In this document: piece after piece, positions 11,551 through 13,475 of the stretch
Layout of the letters: each line of letters opens with the position of its first letter
How positions within the stretch are numbered: the first letter of the stretch is position 1
Assembly (NCBI GenBank): GCA_020050175.1
Contig: JAGVKY010000126.1
Span: 1 to 13,475, forward strand
DNA from: Parachlamydiales bacterium
Lineage (GTDB): Bacteria > Chlamydiota > Chlamydiia > Chlamydiales > JAJFMK01
Direction of reading: 5' to 3'
DNA: 13,475 nt
Translations under genes and position numbers: made by a program
The notes under the pieces: generated by a model
Databases searched by the model: none
Told to the model about the DNA's origin: nothing
What the model saw: the letters and a program-made list of their open reading frames with translations, nothing else

Positions 11551-13475
11551 CCCACCTCAAATTGTAATGACTTTATTTTTTCGATGAGTTGTGGAGAAGG
11601 ATCGACACCCCACGTTTCACTGATCGAAAGGAGAGCTTTTTCTTTTCCCTCAACTTGGAACGATAGAAAAACAGGCCGCTTGCCAGGATGAGATCGAAAC
11701 AGCTTTTTTAAGGCGAGAATTTGACTCATCCGCATCCGACCGAGGTCGCCTTTAATCTTTAGGGGTTCCACTACTATGATCTCCTCCTTTTTCTTTTCAG
11801 GGGGTTTTTCTTTTTTTCTAAACTCTGAGCGGGATTTAGCCCGGTCAAATTCCCGGTCGCACTCGTTTAATATGGCATCGTCTACTCGAGTAAGCTCTTC
11901 AAGCCAAAGACAGGAGAGTTTTCGCCCCTCTTCTTTTCCTTGTGCTTCAACAACGCCCAAATAGAGTCGATTTTCGAAGAGATGTTCTCCCTTTTTTTCA
12001 AAAAGTTCTGGCCAAACGGGGAGTTCGACCCTCTCTTCCCGATCACTCACTGTTAAAATGGCAAACTTTTTCTGGCTTTTGGAGGCAAATCGGGTCTTGA
12101 TCTCCTCCACAAGAAAAGCAGCTCGGAAAATAGAATCTTCCCCTTCTCCGTGAGATAAAGGCATAGACCCCGAACGGAGGAGAACTTCCTTAAAATGATC
12201 AAGCGGGTGACCGGTGAGAAAAAATCCTAGCAGCTCCTTTTGTTTAAAGAGCTCTTCCATCTCTGATGTTTTCTTGAGAACTTTAGGAGGCGTCAAAAAC
12301 CGGGGGTCAACATCCTCTTTGGCCGCAAAAAGATTTAAAAATCCTAGAGAGGCCTCTTTTTTTTCTTTTGAGATTGTTTCGTAGAGAGGATCAATGCTTG
12401 TCCGGAGCTCATCTTTAGTCCAGTTTGTAAATCCGAAACAGCCAGCATCGACCATCAGTTCGATGCTTTTCTTTCCGACCTTTTTAAGGTCCATGCGGTT
12501 CAGAAAATCATAGAGACTTTTAAAGGGACCTCTTGCCTTTCTTTCTTGCAAAATGGTCTCAACAACACCCTCGCCCAACCCTTTAATCCCCCCCATTGCA
12601 AAACGGATACCATCCACTGCTGCAAAGAAGTTCTTATTGGATTCATTGAGATCGGGTGAGAGGAGGGAGATTCCCATCGACTGACATTCACCCACAAGTT
12701 TGGCAATTTTTGAGATATCATGGCTATCGCATGTCATGAGAGCGGCCATCCAATCTTTTGGATAGTGGGCTTTTAAAAACGCCGTGACATAGGTCAGATA
12801 ACCGTAAGCTGCGGCATGGGATTTATTAAAACCATAAGCGGCAAACTTTTCCATCTTGTCAAAGATGGCCATCGAAACCACCTCTTCGATCCCGTTGTCA
12901 AGACACCCTAAGCGAAATTTCTGTCGCTGTTCGGCCATCTTGTCAGCCTCTTTTTTCCCCATAGCTCGTCGGAGGATATCCGCTTCACCAAGTGAGTAAT
13001 TGGCAAGTTTGCTGGCAATACTGAGAACATGTTCTTGGTAGACCATGATTCCATAGGTCTCTTGTAAGATCTCATCCATCCAAGGATGGCTGATTTCAAT
13101 GGGTTCCCGACCATGTTTCCGGTTGATGAACGATGGGATCATGTCCATCGGACCAGGACGGTAGAGCGACGTCACAGCTAGAATCTCTTCGAAGCGATCG
13201 AGATGGAGATCTCTTGCGAGCTCTTGCATCCCCCCGGTTTCAATCTGGAATACCCCCAGCGTCTTCCCCTGGTTTAAAAGCTCAAAGGTTTTGATATCGT
13301 CGAGAGGGAGGTTAATCCAATCGATCTTTGTCCCAACTCTCTCTTCAACAGCATCGACGCACATTTGAATCGAGGTCAAAGTCTTTAAGCCCAGGAAATC
13401 GATCTTCAGCATCCCAACGAGCTCGACAGGCTTCATCGAATACTGAGTGACAGGTATATCGGAATCTTTTGCCGA
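11547..13475 (-). CDS. dnaE: DNA polymerase III alpha subunit, C-terminal part (gene continues beyond the window)
   Basis: The minus-strand frame is open to the right edge; upstream of the ATG at 13436 it continues as SAKDSDIPVTQYS, matching the DnaE interior, so 13436 is not the start. 642 residues are visible of an expected 1,150-1,250. Seen: the third palm aspartate in MLKIDFLGLKTLT (equivalent to E. coli Asp555), fingers segments (YRPGPMDMIP, GIMVYQEHVL, ILRRAMGKKEADKM, AYGFNKSHAAAYG), the helix-hairpin-helix region (KKVGKKSIELMVDAGCF), the KELLGFFLTGHPLD segment and an OB-fold region (about residues 430-530). The PHP domain and the other two catalytic aspartates lie outside. It is the replicative polymerase subunit. 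Its TGA overlaps rsmB, so it heads, or belongs to, the minus-strand operon. Confidence 0.96.
   Translation of the reverse strand, partial: SAKDSDIPVTQYSMKPVELVGMLKIDFLGLKTLTSIQMCVDAVEERVGTKIDWINLPLDDIKTFELLNQGKTLGVFQIETGGMQELARDLHLDRFEEILAVTSLYRPGPMDMIPSFINRKHGREPIEISHPWMDEILQETYGIMVYQEHVLSIASKLANYSLGEADILRRAMGKKEADKMAEQRQKFRLGCLDNGIEEVVSMAIFDKMEKFAAYGFNKSHAAAYGYLTYVTAFLKAHYPKDWMAALMTCDSHDISKIAKLVGECQSMGISLLSPDLNESNKNFFAAVDGIRFAMGGIKGLGEGVVETILQERKARGPFKSLYDFLNRMDLKKVGKKSIELMVDAGCFGFTNWTKDELRTSIDPLYETISKEKKEASLGFLNLFAAKEDVDPRFLTPPKVLKKTSEMEELFKQKELLGFFLTGHPLDHFKEVLLRSGSMPLSHGEGEDSIFRAAFLVEEIKTRFASKSQKKFAILTVSDREERVELPVWPELFEKKGEHLFENRLYLGVVEAQGKEEGRKLSCLWLEELTRVDDAILNECDREFDRAKSRSEFRKKEKPPEKKKEEIIVVEPLKIKGDLGRMRMSQILALKKLFRSHPGKRPVFLSFQVEGKEKALLSISETWGVDPSPQLIEKIKSLQFEVG

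Noticed and set aside
11547..13436. Treating 13436 as the dnaE start
   Set aside because: The frame stays open and DnaE-like to the window edge, so the Met is internal.

Overview
The window looks like a piece of the chromosome of a member of the Chlamydiota, more likely an environmental (Parachlamydiales-like) lineage than Chlamydia itself. This is an inference. It rests on the gene set (dnaE, an Fmu/RsmB-type methyltransferase, a DacF-type peptidase, an exported TPR protein beside an LptE-like lipoprotein, RsmA beside a SurA-like protein), which from memory matches genes scattered around CT354-CT355 and CT545-CT553 of C. trachomatis. Moderate GC, short intergenic gaps and several weak Shine-Dalgarno sites fit. 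No tRNA, rRNA or CRISPR array was seen.

Left part (1-3227): a truncated minus-strand gene, probably lnt, diverges from a plus-strand operon. The operon has a good sigma-70-type promoter (TTGACA-18-TACACT) and encodes a BamD-like exported TPR protein, an LptE-like lipoprotein, an exported NTF2-like protein and an aldo/keto reductase. Junctions are tight (ATGA overlap, then gaps of 1 and 3 nt). The first two genes point to outer-membrane assembly.

Middle part (3228-4646): an accessory, scarred region. It holds the left end of an IS481-type element, a 39-codon chimeric ORF joining a transposase start to what looks like the tail of a second aldo/keto reductase, a large inverted repeat built from CCACAGAGAACACAGAGA units, and a two-gene minus-strand operon. 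That operon encodes an acidic 134-residue protein followed by a basic 58-residue protein; both have strong Shine-Dalgarno sites and neither has a family I recognise.

Plus-strand block (4647-8380): a lipoprotein of the metallo-beta-lactamase/NAPE-PLD-like family, the DNA repair glycosylase MutM, a DUF2177 membrane protein and a DacF-type D-Ala-D-Ala carboxypeptidase with an unusual SxN motif. A near-identical 29-30 nt repeat lies upstream of the first and last of these.

Right part (8407-13475, all minus strand): dnaE (C-terminal part, running off the window), rsmB (ATGA overlap), a small PnuC-like membrane protein, a 67-bp MITE-like palindromic element, a SurA-like exported chaperone and rsmA. 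It ends in a probable terminator in the short convergent gap with dacF. This strand combines replication, rRNA methylation and envelope protein folding.
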